From the NCBI RefSeq assembly GCF_025127995.1, contig NZ_JAHLYP010000032.1, positions 1 to 43,316 on the forward strand: a stretch of 43,316 nt of DNA, read 5' to 3'. Origin of the DNA: Synechococcus sp. CS-1332 (GTDB lineage Bacteria; Cyanobacteriota; Cyanobacteriia; PCC-6307; Cyanobiaceae). Under the pieces are notes generated by a model. It saw only the letters and a program-made list of their open reading frames with translations, searched no databases and was not told the origin of the DNA. Below, piece after piece: positions 25,715-36,050 of this stretch. The number at the start of each line of letters is the position of its first letter. Position 1 is the first letter of the stretch. A program made the translations under genes and the position numbers.

Positions 25715-26326
25715 TCACTCCCTGCCGCGGAATTCACTCCAGCGGCGGCTCCAGTCGGCGAAGACCTGCTCCCGATCGCTCTTGCGCACCAGCCTGGTGA
25801 TGCTGAAACGGGTCACGGCGATCACGCCCACCAGCTCCAGCAGGCCGCCCACCAGGGGCAGGCTGTCCAGGGTGCCGATCAGGGACGCATAAACCCGCAA
25901 CAGCAGCACGACGCCGATGAGGATCGCCAGGCCCTTGAGGGGGCCGCGGAAACGCTGCCACTGGGCCTGGAGCTCACCGCTGCCGATCCAGTCCCTGATC
26001 TTCTGCAGCAGCAGATCGAACTCCCCGCCGCCATCCTCTGCCGGGTCGGTGGAGCCCTCCAGGGGGGGCACCTCAACGATGGCGGCGATGCCGGCATCCG
26101 GGGTGTCCGCTTCGGGATCCGGGGCGTCCGCTTCGGGATCCGGCCCGGCCAGGATCGGTTCCGGCTCTGGCGTTACGGGTTCCGGCTCGGGGCTGACGGG
26201 TTCCGATGTCACCTCAGCCGGCTCGGTCGGCCATGGCTGGGACGACGGTCCGCTGTCCTGAGCCTCGGGACTGGAGGGAGGCTCAGGGCTGAAGGGGGAT
26301 TCGGGGCTGAAGGGGGTCTCGGCCAT
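25715..26326 (-). CDS. CAAD-domain membrane protein (CURT1-like)
   Basis: 203 residues. The N-terminal half (about 1-95) is an acidic low-complexity tail of FSPE, PEPEP and PDPEAD repeats. The C-terminal half is a CAAD domain: an amphipathic helix (LLQKIRDWIGSGELQAQWQ), two membrane helices (GLAILIGVVLLLRVYASLIG and LPLVGGLLELVGVIAVTRF) and a second amphipathic helix (SDREQVFADWSRRWSEFR). CAAD domains were first found appended to some cyanobacterial aminoacyl-tRNA synthetases, and the stand-alone form is related to thylakoid curvature protein CURT1. A role in membrane bending or tethering is likely. ATG 26326 is used; the upstream open frame is antisense-like. Confidence 0.85.
   Translation of the reverse strand: MAETPFSPESPFSPEPPSSPEAQDSGPSSQPWPTEPAEVTSEPVSPEPEPVTPEPEPILAGPDPEADAPDPEADTPDAGIAAIVEVPPLEGSTDPAEDGGGEFDLLLQKIRDWIGSGELQAQWQRFRGPLKGLAILIGVVLLLRVYASLIGTLDSLPLVGGLLELVGVIAVTRFSITRLVRKSDREQVFADWSRRWSEFRGRE
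26105..26143. repeat. 21-bp tandem repeat inside the CAAD gene
   Basis: GTCCGCTTCGGGATCCGG recurs with a 21-bp period (starts 26105 and 26126). On the coding (minus) strand it yields the PDPEAD repeats of the acidic tail. A multiple of three keeps the frame, so copy number can change without breaking the gene. Confidence 0.8.
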
Positions 26327-26397
26327 GGCTGGCGCCGGAAGCTCATCGCGGAGCTTACGGCCGTTTTCCGCCACCGCTGCCGCGGCGTGCGGGGAGT

Positions 26398-27555
26398 TCA
26401 GCTGTCGAGGGGAATCAGACCGCCACGCCCCGAGAGCGGCTGGACCGGCAGGTGCAGCGGAAAGCGACCGTCCTGGAGCCAGGCGATCAGCTCCGCACCG
26501 ACGGCTTCGGCCAGCCGTGGACTGTGGGCCGGAGCGGCGGTCACACGGCGCCCCTCCACCTGGATCAGGCCGGATTTGAGCCGGGCGTAGCTGACCGAGC
26601 CGAAGCGGGGCCGCAGGCGCCGCGGAATCGCCACATCCAGTACGGGCGCCTCCAGGTCCTCGTCGCCGCAGGCGGCCTGGCGGGCCACCGCTTCGTTGAT
26701 CAGGGGGACCGGGGCCGCCAGGCCCACCAGCAGTCCGGCCCCGTGCCCCTCGAAGAAGCAGGGCCGCAGCCATTCGGAGCGCAGCCCATGCAGATCAACG
26801 CTCACCGCCGCCACGGCACCCGGGCTGAGGGCGTGGCCGCCGGCGGAGCGCGGCACCCCCGGCTGGTGACCGCTGCCGCTGCCCACCACCCAGCCGATGG
26901 CCCCCGCCACCAGCACCGGTGAGCCCGGCCCCAGCAGCGCCAGTCCCGGCATGGTCAGGCCGATGCTGCCGGCGCCGCCGCAGCCGTAGAGCGCATTCCC
27001 GAACGGTCCCAGCACGGGTCCCCAGGGGCTGCGCAGCACCCCCTCGGCGCTGCTCACGGCCACCACGCCGTTTTCGCTGATGGCCCGGTGCAGCAGCAGC
27101 CGGCCGGACCCGATCCGTTCCAGGTCGAGCTGGGCCAGCAGGTCCCGCCGCGGGTGCAGGGCGGTGACCTCCCCGCTGGCGGTGAGGGTCAGGGAGCCCC
27201 CTTGGAGCAAGCGGTCGAGCAGATGGGCTCCCCCCTGTCGCTGGGCCTCCCCGAAGCCGCCGCCGATCGGCAGCACCAGGTCACCGCCGCCGCCGCCGCC
27301 CTGGGCCCCGAGGGCCTCGAGCTGGGCCTCCCGGAAGCGGATCGGTGGGTCGCTGGGACCGATGTTGAGGTGCAGGCTGCCCTGATCGGTGAATTCGGCG
27401 TTGGCGGCCACCACCACGTCGGTGCTGTCGTAGGCCTCCGCCAGCCCGGCCTCAGCCACCAGGCAGCGGAAGTCGGCGGCGGCCCGCACCCGCAGCACGC
27501 CCTTGCGCTGACGCTGGCGCAGGGCCGATTCACGACGGGCCGGCAGGGTCTTCAT
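26398..27555 (-). CDS. DUF39 family protein (homocysteine biosynthesis-like)
   Basis: 385 residues. The hallmark blocks of DUF39 are visible: VVVAANAEFTDQGSLHLNIG, then GPSDPPIRFREAQLEAL, a GGAHLLDRLLQGGSLTLTASG block, GVVAVSSAEGVLRSPWGPVLGP and a glycine-rich GSPVLVAGAIGWVVGSGSGHQ end. In methanogens a DUF39 protein with a partner ferredoxin-like protein makes homocysteine directly from aspartate semialdehyde; that partner and the CBS domains of the archaeal protein are absent here. A homoserine dehydrogenase gene elsewhere in the window suggests the normal route also exists, so its job is unclear. ATG 27555 is separated from gyrA by just 30 nt on the divergent side. Confidence 0.8.
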   Translation of the reverse strand: MKTLPARRESALRQRQRKGVLRVRAAADFRCLVAEAGLAEAYDSTDVVVAANAEFTDQGSLHLNIGPSDPPIRFREAQLEALGAQGGGGGGDLVLPIGGGFGEAQRQGGAHLLDRLLQGGSLTLTASGEVTALHPRRDLLAQLDLERIGSGRLLLHRAISENGVVAVSSAEGVLRSPWGPVLGPFGNALYGCGGAGSIGLTMPGLALLGPGSPVLVAGAIGWVVGSGSGHQPGVPRSAGGHALSPGAVAAVSVDLHGLRSEWLRPCFFEGHGAGLLVGLAAPVPLINEAVARQAACGDEDLEAPVLDVAIPRRLRPRFGSVSYARLKSGLIQVEGRRVTAAPAHSPRLAEAVGAELIAWLQDGRFPLHLPVQPLSGRGGLIPLDS

Positions 27556-27585
27556 TAGAGTGGGGTGTGCCCCATATGGTCTTGC

Positions 27586-30264
<2,679 letters not shown>

Positions 30265-30280
30265 GCCCTCCAGGCGACGG

Positions 30281-31285
30281 TCAGCGCTGGCCCCAGGCCC
30301 AGAACAGCAGCACCCCGTAGCCGGCCAGGCTGGCCAGCTGGAGGGCCAGCTCCAGGCGCTCGAAACGGCGTTCGAGCCCTGGGCAGCCCAGCCCGTTGCT
30401 CTCGCTGGCGAGGCGATCCAGCCGGTTGGCGCACCAGATGAACTGGCAGAAGAACACCAGGGTCACCAGGTAGGAAAAGGCGTAGAGCCCGTCCAGCACG
30501 GTGAGATAGGGCAGGGAGGGCAGCGAATCGCGGTAGGCCTGCTGCATGAACACCAGCGTCAGCAGGATCACCGGCGGGATCGCCAGGCGCTCGGAGCTGA
30601 ACACGGCCCGCAGGTTGGGGGTGAGCAGCATCACCACCATCGTGATCGTGAGCGGCAGCAGCCACTTCACCAGGGCCGCCCAGCCGATGGGCTCGTAACG
30701 CAGTTCCATCTCCACGCCGCCGCGGTGGTGGAACAGGCGCCAGTTGCTCAGCCGGTAGCCGTTCATGTTGCTGCGGCCGCTGACGCCGGAGGCGGCGCTG
30801 TCGGCCACCAGCCGGATCCTGGGCGGCTCAGTGATCGTGGCGGGAAAGCTTGGGTCGGCCACCAGCCGGATCTGCAAGGGAAGTGTGCCGAAGGGGTAAC
30901 CCCGGTAGTCGATCTCATCGGAATAGAAATTGCCGTTGAAGCGGTAATCGCGGCCCAGCTCCGTGCCCAGGCGAAGCGGACCGCTGCTGGCCTCCAGCAG
31001 CGAGTCCCATGGCTCCACCAGGTTCTGGAAGCGCACCAGCTCGAGGAGATCCACCTCCGCTGCCAGCCACTGCCGCACGGTGGCCGCCGGCGCCGACAGT
31101 CGCAGCGTCCCCTCGACGCTGAAGGTCTTCTCCCGCGAGGAGAAGCGGTAGACGTTGTCCACCTTCAGGGCGACCCGGATCGGCACGGCGGAGACCGGCG
31201 CTGCCGTCGCCGGCACCAGGCCCAGCATCAGGCTGAGGCCCAGGCAAGCAAGCGCCGCCAGCATCCAGCGGGCGATGGCGCGCAT
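30281..31285 (-). CDS. Pentameric ligand-gated ion channel homologue (Cys-loop/GLIC-like)
   Basis: 334 residues, near the size of GLIC. A signal peptide (about 1-33) precedes an extracellular beta-sandwich (about 36-200): DNVYRFSSREKTFSVEGTLRL resembles the first strands, and YRGYPFGTLPLQIRL (YPF at 130-132) matches the Pro-loop that replaces the Cys-loop in prokaryotes. Four helices follow: M1 (about 203-221, WLLPLT with the conserved Pro211), M2 (about 232-250, opening SERLAIPPVILLT), a SLPSLPYLTV M2-M3 loop and M3 (259-282), then M4 (about 311-331). As in most prokaryotic members there is no large M3-M4 loop. The expected function is a gated ion channel; ligand and selectivity are unknown. 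ATG 31285 is the start; the open frame further upstream is antisense to crtL. Confidence 0.8.
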   Translation of the reverse strand: MRAIARWMLAALACLGLSLMLGLVPATAAPVSAVPIRVALKVDNVYRFSSREKTFSVEGTLRLSAPAATVRQWLAAEVDLLELVRFQNLVEPWDSLLEASSGPLRLGTELGRDYRFNGNFYSDEIDYRGYPFGTLPLQIRLVADPSFPATITEPPRIRLVADSAASGVSGRSNMNGYRLSNWRLFHHRGGVEMELRYEPIGWAALVKWLLPLTITMVVMLLTPNLRAVFSSERLAIPPVILLTLVFMQQAYRDSLPSLPYLTVLDGLYAFSYLVTLVFFCQFIWCANRLDRLASESNGLGCPGLERRFERLELALQLASLAGYGVLLFWAWGQR

Positions 31286-31324
31286 GGGCCGTGATGCAGG
31301 ATGAGCCATCACCGTACCGGCGAG

Positions 31325-32557
31325 ATGGCGAGGGACGTGCTGGTGCTCGGAGGTGGCCCCGCCGCCCTCTGCATCGCGGCGGCCCTGGCGGCGGAAGGGC
31401 TCCAGGTGGCCTTGCTGGCGCCCCAGGATCCGCGCACCCCCTGGCCCAACACCTACGGCATCTGGGGGGATGAGGTGGATGCCCTCGGCCTGGGTCACCT
31501 GCTGGAGCACCGCTGGAGCCACACGGTGAGTTACTTCGGGGCGGGCGATCCTGACCCCACGGCGGCGGCCAACCTCCCCACGGTCCATGGCCGCGATTAC
31601 GGCCTGTTCAACCGCGAGGCCCTGCAGCAGCACTGGCTGGCTGCCTGTGATCGCGGCGGGGTGGAGCTGCTTCAGGGCCTGGCCACGGGTTGCCAGGCCG
31701 TTGGTGCCCTGAGTGTGGTGGAGGGTGCGGATGGAGGCTCGTGGCAGGCGCGGTTGGTGGTGGACGCCACCGGCCATCAGCCGCTGCTGGTGCGGCGGCC
31801 CGATCGGGGCCCGGTGGCGGGGCAGTCGGCCTATGGGGTCGTCGGGCGCTTCTCGGCGCCGCCTGTGCCGCCCGATCAGTTCGTGCTCATGGACTACCGC
31901 TGCGACCACCTCAGCGAGGCGGAGCGGGCCGAGCCCCCCACCTTCCTGTACGCGATGGACCTGGGCGGGGGGCGCTTCTTCGTTGAGGAGACGTCCCTGG
32001 CCCTGGCTCCCCCGGTGCCCTTCGAGGTCCTCCAGCAACGCCTCCACCGGCGCCTGGCCCAGCGCGGCGTGCAGGTGCTGGCGGTGGAGCACGAGGAGTT
32101 CTGCCTGTTCCCGATGAACCTGCCCCTGCCGGATCTGCGCCAGCCGGTGCTGGGCTTCGGCGGGGCGGCCTCGATGGTGCACCCTGCCTCGGGCTACATG
32201 GTGGGCGCCCTGCTGCGCCGGGCTCCGGCGGTGGCCGCGGCGGTGGCGGCGGCAATGGCGGCGCCGGAGGTTCCCTCGGCTCTCCTGGCCCAGGCGGGCT
32301 GGCGGGCCCTCTGGCCCCCGGAGCTGCGCTGCAAGCACGCCCTCTACCAGTTCGGACTGGGCAAGTTGATGGGCTTCCCCGAAGACCAGCTGCGCCAGTT
32401 CTTCGCCAGCTTCTTCAGCTTGCCCGGTCCGCAGTGGGCTGGCTTTCTGGCCAACACTCTGAACGTGCCGGAGCTGCTGGCGGCGATGCTGCGCCTGTTT
32501 GCCCTGTCGTCCTGGGGCGTGCGGGCCGGTCTGCTGTTGCCGCCGCGCCAGCCCTAA
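31325..32557 (+). CDS. crtL: Lycopene beta-cyclase, CrtL type
   Basis: About 410 residues, typical for the FAD/NAD-dependent plant-type cyclase of cyanobacteria. It forms the beta-ionone rings of beta-carotene from lycopene. VLVLGGGPAALCIAAALAAEG is the dinucleotide-binding fold, PWPNTYGIWGDEVD is a strong CrtL marker, LVVDATGHQPLLV and PTFLYAMDLGGGRFFVEETSL are family blocks, and GFGGAASMVHPASGYMVG is the C-terminal cyclase motif. ATG 31325 puts homology right at the N-terminus; ATG 31301 would add eight residues. It diverges from the channel-like gene and its stop overlaps the mqo stop by 4 nt. Confidence 0.96.
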   Translation: MARDVLVLGGGPAALCIAAALAAEGLQVALLAPQDPRTPWPNTYGIWGDEVDALGLGHLLEHRWSHTVSYFGAGDPDPTAAANLPTVHGRDYGLFNREALQQHWLAACDRGGVELLQGLATGCQAVGALSVVEGADGGSWQARLVVDATGHQPLLVRRPDRGPVAGQSAYGVVGRFSAPPVPPDQFVLMDYRCDHLSEAERAEPPTFLYAMDLGGGRFFVEETSLALAPPVPFEVLQQRLHRRLAQRGVQVLAVEHEEFCLFPMNLPLPDLRQPVLGFGGAASMVHPASGYMVGALLRRAPAVAAAVAAAMAAPEVPSALLAQAGWRALWPPELRCKHALYQFGLGKLMGFPEDQLRQFFASFFSLPGPQWAGFLANTLNVPELLAAMLRLFALSSWGVRAGLLLPPRQP

Positions 32558-34041
32558 CCAGGAGCCGGCAGCCTGAGCACCTCGGCGCTCTGGCTCCGGA
32601 TTCGCCGGCACAGGTCGGCGTCGAGGCGGATCGATTCGCCGTAGGAGGGCAGGATCCGCTTCAGCGTCCGCTCCCAGCCATCGGGCAGCTTCTCACCGAA
32701 ACAGGAGCGCAGGATCTCCAGGCTGATCGCTACGGCCGCCGAGGCGCCCGGTGAGGCCCCCAGCACGGCCACCAGCGAGGTGTCGGCGGCATGCACCACC
32801 TCGGTGCCGAACTGGAGCACCCCGCCCCGGTTCGCGTCGGCCTTGATGATCTGCACCCGCTGGCCGGCCACCGCCAGGGTCCAGTCGCTGGGGCGGGCGT
32901 TGGGGTAGAAGTCGCGCAGGGCCGCGAAGCGCTGCTCGGCGCTGGCGAACACCTGGCCAATCAGGTATTCGGTCAGGGGCAGGTTGTCGCGGGCCACCGC
33001 CAGCAGGGGCAGCAGGTTGCCGGGCCGCAGGGAGCCGGGCCAGTCGCAGAGGGAGCCGCTCTTGAGGAACTTGGTGGAAAACCCCGCATAGGGCCCGAAC
33101 AGGATCCAGTGCCGGCCATCGACTAGGCGGGTGTCGAGGTGGGGCACTGACATCGGTGGCGAGCCGGCGGCCGCCATCCCATAGACCTTGGCGTGGTGGC
33201 GGCTGGCCACGGCCGGATCACCGCAGCGCAGCCACAGGCCGCTGACGGGAAAGCCGCCATAGCCGCGCCCTTCCGGGATCCCCGATTTCTGCAGCAGGGT
33301 GAGGGCGCCGCCACCGGCCCCGAGAAAGACGGTGCCGGAATCGATCAGGTGGACCTCGCCGCTCGCCTGGTCGCGGCTCTCCAGGCGCCAGCCACCGTCC
33401 TGCCGGCGCTGGAGGCCCGTCACCGCCGTGGAGAATCGCGCCTCAAACGGTGGGCAGGCGCGCAGGTGATCCAGCAGCTGGCTGGTGAGGGCCCCGAAGT
33501 TCACGTCGGTGCCCGACGCGAGGTAGGTGGCGCCGATCGCCTGGGCCGGATCCCGGCCTTCCATCAGCAGGGGAGCCCAGTCCGCCACCCGGGCCGGCTC
33601 CTCGCTGTAGGCCATGCCCTGGTAGCAATGGTGGGCACCCATCAACCGATGGCGTTCGCGCAGGTAGGCCCGCCGCTCCTCCCCCAGCACGAAGCTCATG
33701 TGGGGGACGCCCTGGATGAAGGCTTCCGGGGAGCCCAGGGCACCGCCCTTCACCAGATGGGTCCAGAACTGGCGCGAGAGATCAAAGGCCTCGTTGATAT
33801 CGAGCGCCTTGGTGAGGCTGATCGAACCGTCCGCCGCCATCGGCGTGTAGTTCAGCTCGCAGTTCCCCGCATGGCCCGTTCCGGCATTGTTCCAGGCGCT
33901 GGAACTTTCCTGGGCTTCCCGCGGGAGGCTCTCGATCAGCAGGAGGCGCAGCTCAGGTCGCAGCTGCTTGAGCAGGGTGCCCAGGGTGGCACTCATGATC
34001 CCCGCCCCCACCAGGGTCACATCGACGGTGGTCAAGGTCAC
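32554..34041 (-). CDS. mqo: Malate:quinone oxidoreductase
   Basis: 495 residues, normal for Mqo. A membrane-associated FAD enzyme that oxidises malate to oxaloacetate and gives electrons to the quinone pool. Marks: DVTLVGAGIMSATLG (FAD-binding), the SSAWNNAGTGHAGNCELNYTP block, TVFLGAGGGALTLLQKSGIPE, FPVSGLWLRCGDP and the C-terminal DTSLVAVLGASPGAS. GTG 34041 begins just before the FAD fold; the open frame up to 34248 lies antisense to the PAP gene and is not needed. It diverges from the PAP gene across 113 nt and converges with crtL. Confidence 0.97.
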   Translation of the reverse strand: MTLTTVDVTLVGAGIMSATLGTLLKQLRPELRLLLIESLPREAQESSSAWNNAGTGHAGNCELNYTPMAADGSISLTKALDINEAFDLSRQFWTHLVKGGALGSPEAFIQGVPHMSFVLGEERRAYLRERHRLMGAHHCYQGMAYSEEPARVADWAPLLMEGRDPAQAIGATYLASGTDVNFGALTSQLLDHLRACPPFEARFSTAVTGLQRRQDGGWRLESRDQASGEVHLIDSGTVFLGAGGGALTLLQKSGIPEGRGYGGFPVSGLWLRCGDPAVASRHHAKVYGMAAAGSPPMSVPHLDTRLVDGRHWILFGPYAGFSTKFLKSGSLCDWPGSLRPGNLLPLLAVARDNLPLTEYLIGQVFASAEQRFAALRDFYPNARPSDWTLAVAGQRVQIIKADANRGGVLQFGTEVVHAADTSLVAVLGASPGASAAVAISLEILRSCFGEKLPDGWERTLKRILPSYGESIRLDADLCRRIRSQSAEVLRLPAPG

Positions 34042-34154
34042 GGGGTCTGCCGTTGGATCGGGTCGGCGATCGGGCCGGGCGACACGGTATCCGATGGCCT
34101 CCTGGCCCTGACAGCATGGATCTTGATACGCCCCCGTGCTGCGGGTGAAAGCCG

Positions 34155-34745
34155 GTGTCGGATCCTTCCCTTGTGATCGCCGGCGGTGCCCAGGCCTGCC
34201 GGCAGGAACTGCTGGGCTGCCTGCGGGCCGGATCCGCCCGCTCCGCAACCCAGGCCGCCCAGAGGATTCCGGCCCTGATCGAGCGGCTGGAGCGCCTGCA
34301 GCCGGCCGATCTGGACACCCAGGCGTCCCAGCTGGCGGGGGTGTGGGAACTGCGCTGGAGCAGCAGCTCCCTGCCCTATCTGGCGGTCCAGCCCTGGCTG
34401 GAGAATCTGCAGCTGCTCGATCCCGCCGCAGGCCGTGCCCTGAACCTGCTGCGGCTGGCCGGCCCCCTCGGGCCCCTGGCGGGGATCGGGGTGCAGGCCC
34501 GGATCGCCGTGGAGCCCCAGCCGCCCCATCAGCGGGTGTCGGTGCAGTTCGAGCGGGGCGGCTGGCTGGGGCCCCAGATCGGAGAACGGCGGTTGCAGCT
34601 GTTTCGCCAGGTGAATCAGAGCTTTCCTGCCTGGCTCGATGTGACCGTGCTCGATGACGAGCTGCGGATCAGCCGCGGCAATTCCGGCACCCTGTTCGCC
34701 CTGGTGCGGAGAGCGGACCTGGAGATGGCGGCGTTCCTGGGCTGA
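34155..34745 (+). CDS. PAP/fibrillin family protein
   Basis: 196 residues. An N-terminal helical section is followed by the plastid-lipid-associated (PAP/fibrillin) lipocalin-like domain: LAGVWELRWSSSSLPYLA, a central RVSVQFERGGWLGP and the end NSGTLFALVRR. In plants fibrillins bind lipids or quinones in plastoglobules and thylakoids; cyanobacterial members are likely thylakoid-associated. The GTG start at 34155 lacks a clear ribosome binding site. It sits divergently to mqo, another quinone-linked gene, and converges with xthA (14-nt gap). Confidence 0.88.
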   Translation: MSDPSLVIAGGAQACRQELLGCLRAGSARSATQAAQRIPALIERLERLQPADLDTQASQLAGVWELRWSSSSLPYLAVQPWLENLQLLDPAAGRALNLLRLAGPLGPLAGIGVQARIAVEPQPPHQRVSVQFERGGWLGPQIGERRLQLFRQVNQSFPAWLDVTVLDDELRISRGNSGTLFALVRRADLEMAAFLG

Positions 34746-34759
34746 GGCCCCGGGGGCCG

Positions 34760-35599
34760 TCACCAGCCGTCGTCGTCGCCGTCGGCGGCCTCCTCCGGCG
34801 GCCAGGCCAGGTGCACCATCACCGGCGCATGGTCGCTGGGTTGCTCGTTGCCCCGCACCCCCTTGTGGATCACGCAGCCCGTGGCGCAGGCCAGCAAGTC
34901 TTCAGACAGATAAATGTGATCGATGCGCCAGCCCCTGTCCCTATCCCAGGCGCCGGTGCGGTAGTCCCACCAGCTCCAGTGCCCGGCCTCCGGCTCGAAG
35001 ACGCGGAACACGTCGCTCAGGCGATCGCCGAGGGCGGCCACCAGGCCCTGGCGCTCCGGCTCGCTGGCCATGATTCCGCCGTTGAGGCGTTCCGGGTCGT
35101 GGATGTCGCGGGATTCCAGGGCGATGTTGAAGTCCCCCACCATGGCCAGGGGTTCCCCTTCGGCCTCCTGGGCCTCCAGGTAGCGCCGCAGACAGGCCAG
35201 CCACTCCAGCTTGTAGGGGTATTTCTCCGAGGTCAGGGCGGATCCGTTGGGTACATAGAGATTGAGCACCCGCACCCCTTCGATCGAGGCGCTGATCACC
35301 CGCTTCTGCTCGCCCAGTCCCACGGCCGCCGGATCGTCCGGCAGCAGGGCGGCGAAGCCCACCCGCACGTCCTCGATCGGCAGTCGGCTGAGGATCGCGA
35401 CGCCGTTGTAGGCCTTCTGGCCGCTGATCACGGCCTGGTAGCCGAGGGCCTCGAAGGCGGCGTGGGGGAACAGGTCATCGGCCACCTTGGTTTCCTGCAG
35501 GCAGAGCACCTCGGGCCCTTCGGTCCTGAGCCAGGCGCCCACCTGATCGAGCCGGGTGCGCACCGAATTGACGTTCCAGGTGGCGATCCGCAGGGCCAT
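34760..35599 (-). CDS. xthA: Exodeoxyribonuclease III (AP endonuclease)
   Basis: 279 residues. A Mg2+-dependent enzyme of base-excision repair that cuts at abasic sites and has 3' exonuclease activity. ATWNVNSVRTRLDQV opens the EEP fold; LCLQETKV has the metal-binding Glu; YNGVAILSRLP and NLYVPNGS follow; MVGDFNIALESRDIHDP carries the catalytic Asp/Asn; GWRIDHIYLSEDL and EQPSDHAPVMV hold the last Asp-His pair. ATG 35599 fits the family start. It diverges from the small secreted gene at 35676 across a 76-nt region containing two palindromes. Confidence 0.96.
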   Translation of the reverse strand: MALRIATWNVNSVRTRLDQVGAWLRTEGPEVLCLQETKVADDLFPHAAFEALGYQAVISGQKAYNGVAILSRLPIEDVRVGFAALLPDDPAAVGLGEQKRVISASIEGVRVLNLYVPNGSALTSEKYPYKLEWLACLRRYLEAQEAEGEPLAMVGDFNIALESRDIHDPERLNGGIMASEPERQGLVAALGDRLSDVFRVFEPEAGHWSWWDYRTGAWDRDRGWRIDHIYLSEDLLACATGCVIHKGVRGNEQPSDHAPVMVHLAWPPEEAADGDDDGW

Positions 35600-35607
35600 G
35601 GCGACGG

Positions 35608-35632
35608 GCCGGTCGACCGGCAAAGGGCCCTT
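35608..35632. other. Two adjacent perfect palindromes in a divergent promoter region
   Basis: GCCGGTCGACCGGC (35608-35621) and AAGGGCCCTT (35623-35632) are both fully self-complementary and lie one base apart, within the 76-nt gap between divergent xthA and the gene at 35676. They could be operator sites or part of a promoter; in GC-rich DNA such runs can also arise by chance. Confidence 0.4.
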
Positions 35633-35675
35633 ATCATGGAGCTCTTGGTGTTTCTTCTCTCCGCCGGCAGGAGCC

Positions 35676-36050
35676 ATGAACCGTTCGTTTTCTCTGCGCG
35701 CCTGCGCCGCCGGTGTCGGCTCCCTGGCCACCATGGCCCTGCCCGCGGCGCTGGTCGTGCTGCCGGCCGGTGAGGCCTCGGCCCAGCAGGCCGGCTATGG
35801 CCAGACCCTTGGCACCAGCACGATGGAGCGCCAGCTGTACGACTACGGGCCCAGCAAATCGGGTACAGGCAGCGGCTCGCTCCTCGACAGCACCAATCCG
35901 CTCGACCTGCTGAACAAGCTGAAGCGCAGCACGGCCCTGGACGACGCCACCCCACCCAGTTCAGCCATCGATCAGGCCCTCAAAGACTTTGACGCGAAGG
36001 CTCCGAAGCCCGCGCCGACGGGGTCTTCGGGTCAGCTGAAGGGGATCTGA
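35676..36050 (+). CDS. Small secreted hypothetical protein
   Basis: 124 residues. A signal peptide (about 1-35, with ALPAALVVLPAGEASAQQ at its end) is followed by a hydrophilic chain: GTSTMERQLYDYGPSK, a Gly/Ser stretch, STNPLDLLNKLKRSTALDDAT and a Lys/Pro tail. No enzyme motif is seen. ATG 35676 has a good Shine-Dalgarno sequence (AGGAG at 35669-35673), unlike most genes here. The last 71 nt overlap the 3' end of the convergent TPR gene. A conserved LDLLNKLKRSTALDDA-type core is what I would expect of a cyanobacterial orphan family. Confidence 0.75.
   Translation: MNRSFSLRACAAGVGSLATMALPAALVVLPAGEASAQQAGYGQTLGTSTMERQLYDYGPSKSGTGSGSLLDSTNPLDLLNKLKRSTALDDATPPSSAIDQALKDFDAKAPKPAPTGSSGQLKGI

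Noticed and set aside
30281..32611. Minus-strand frame extending the channel-like gene across crtL
   Set aside because: The signal peptide starts at 31285; upstream residues are an Arg/His-rich shadow of crtL.
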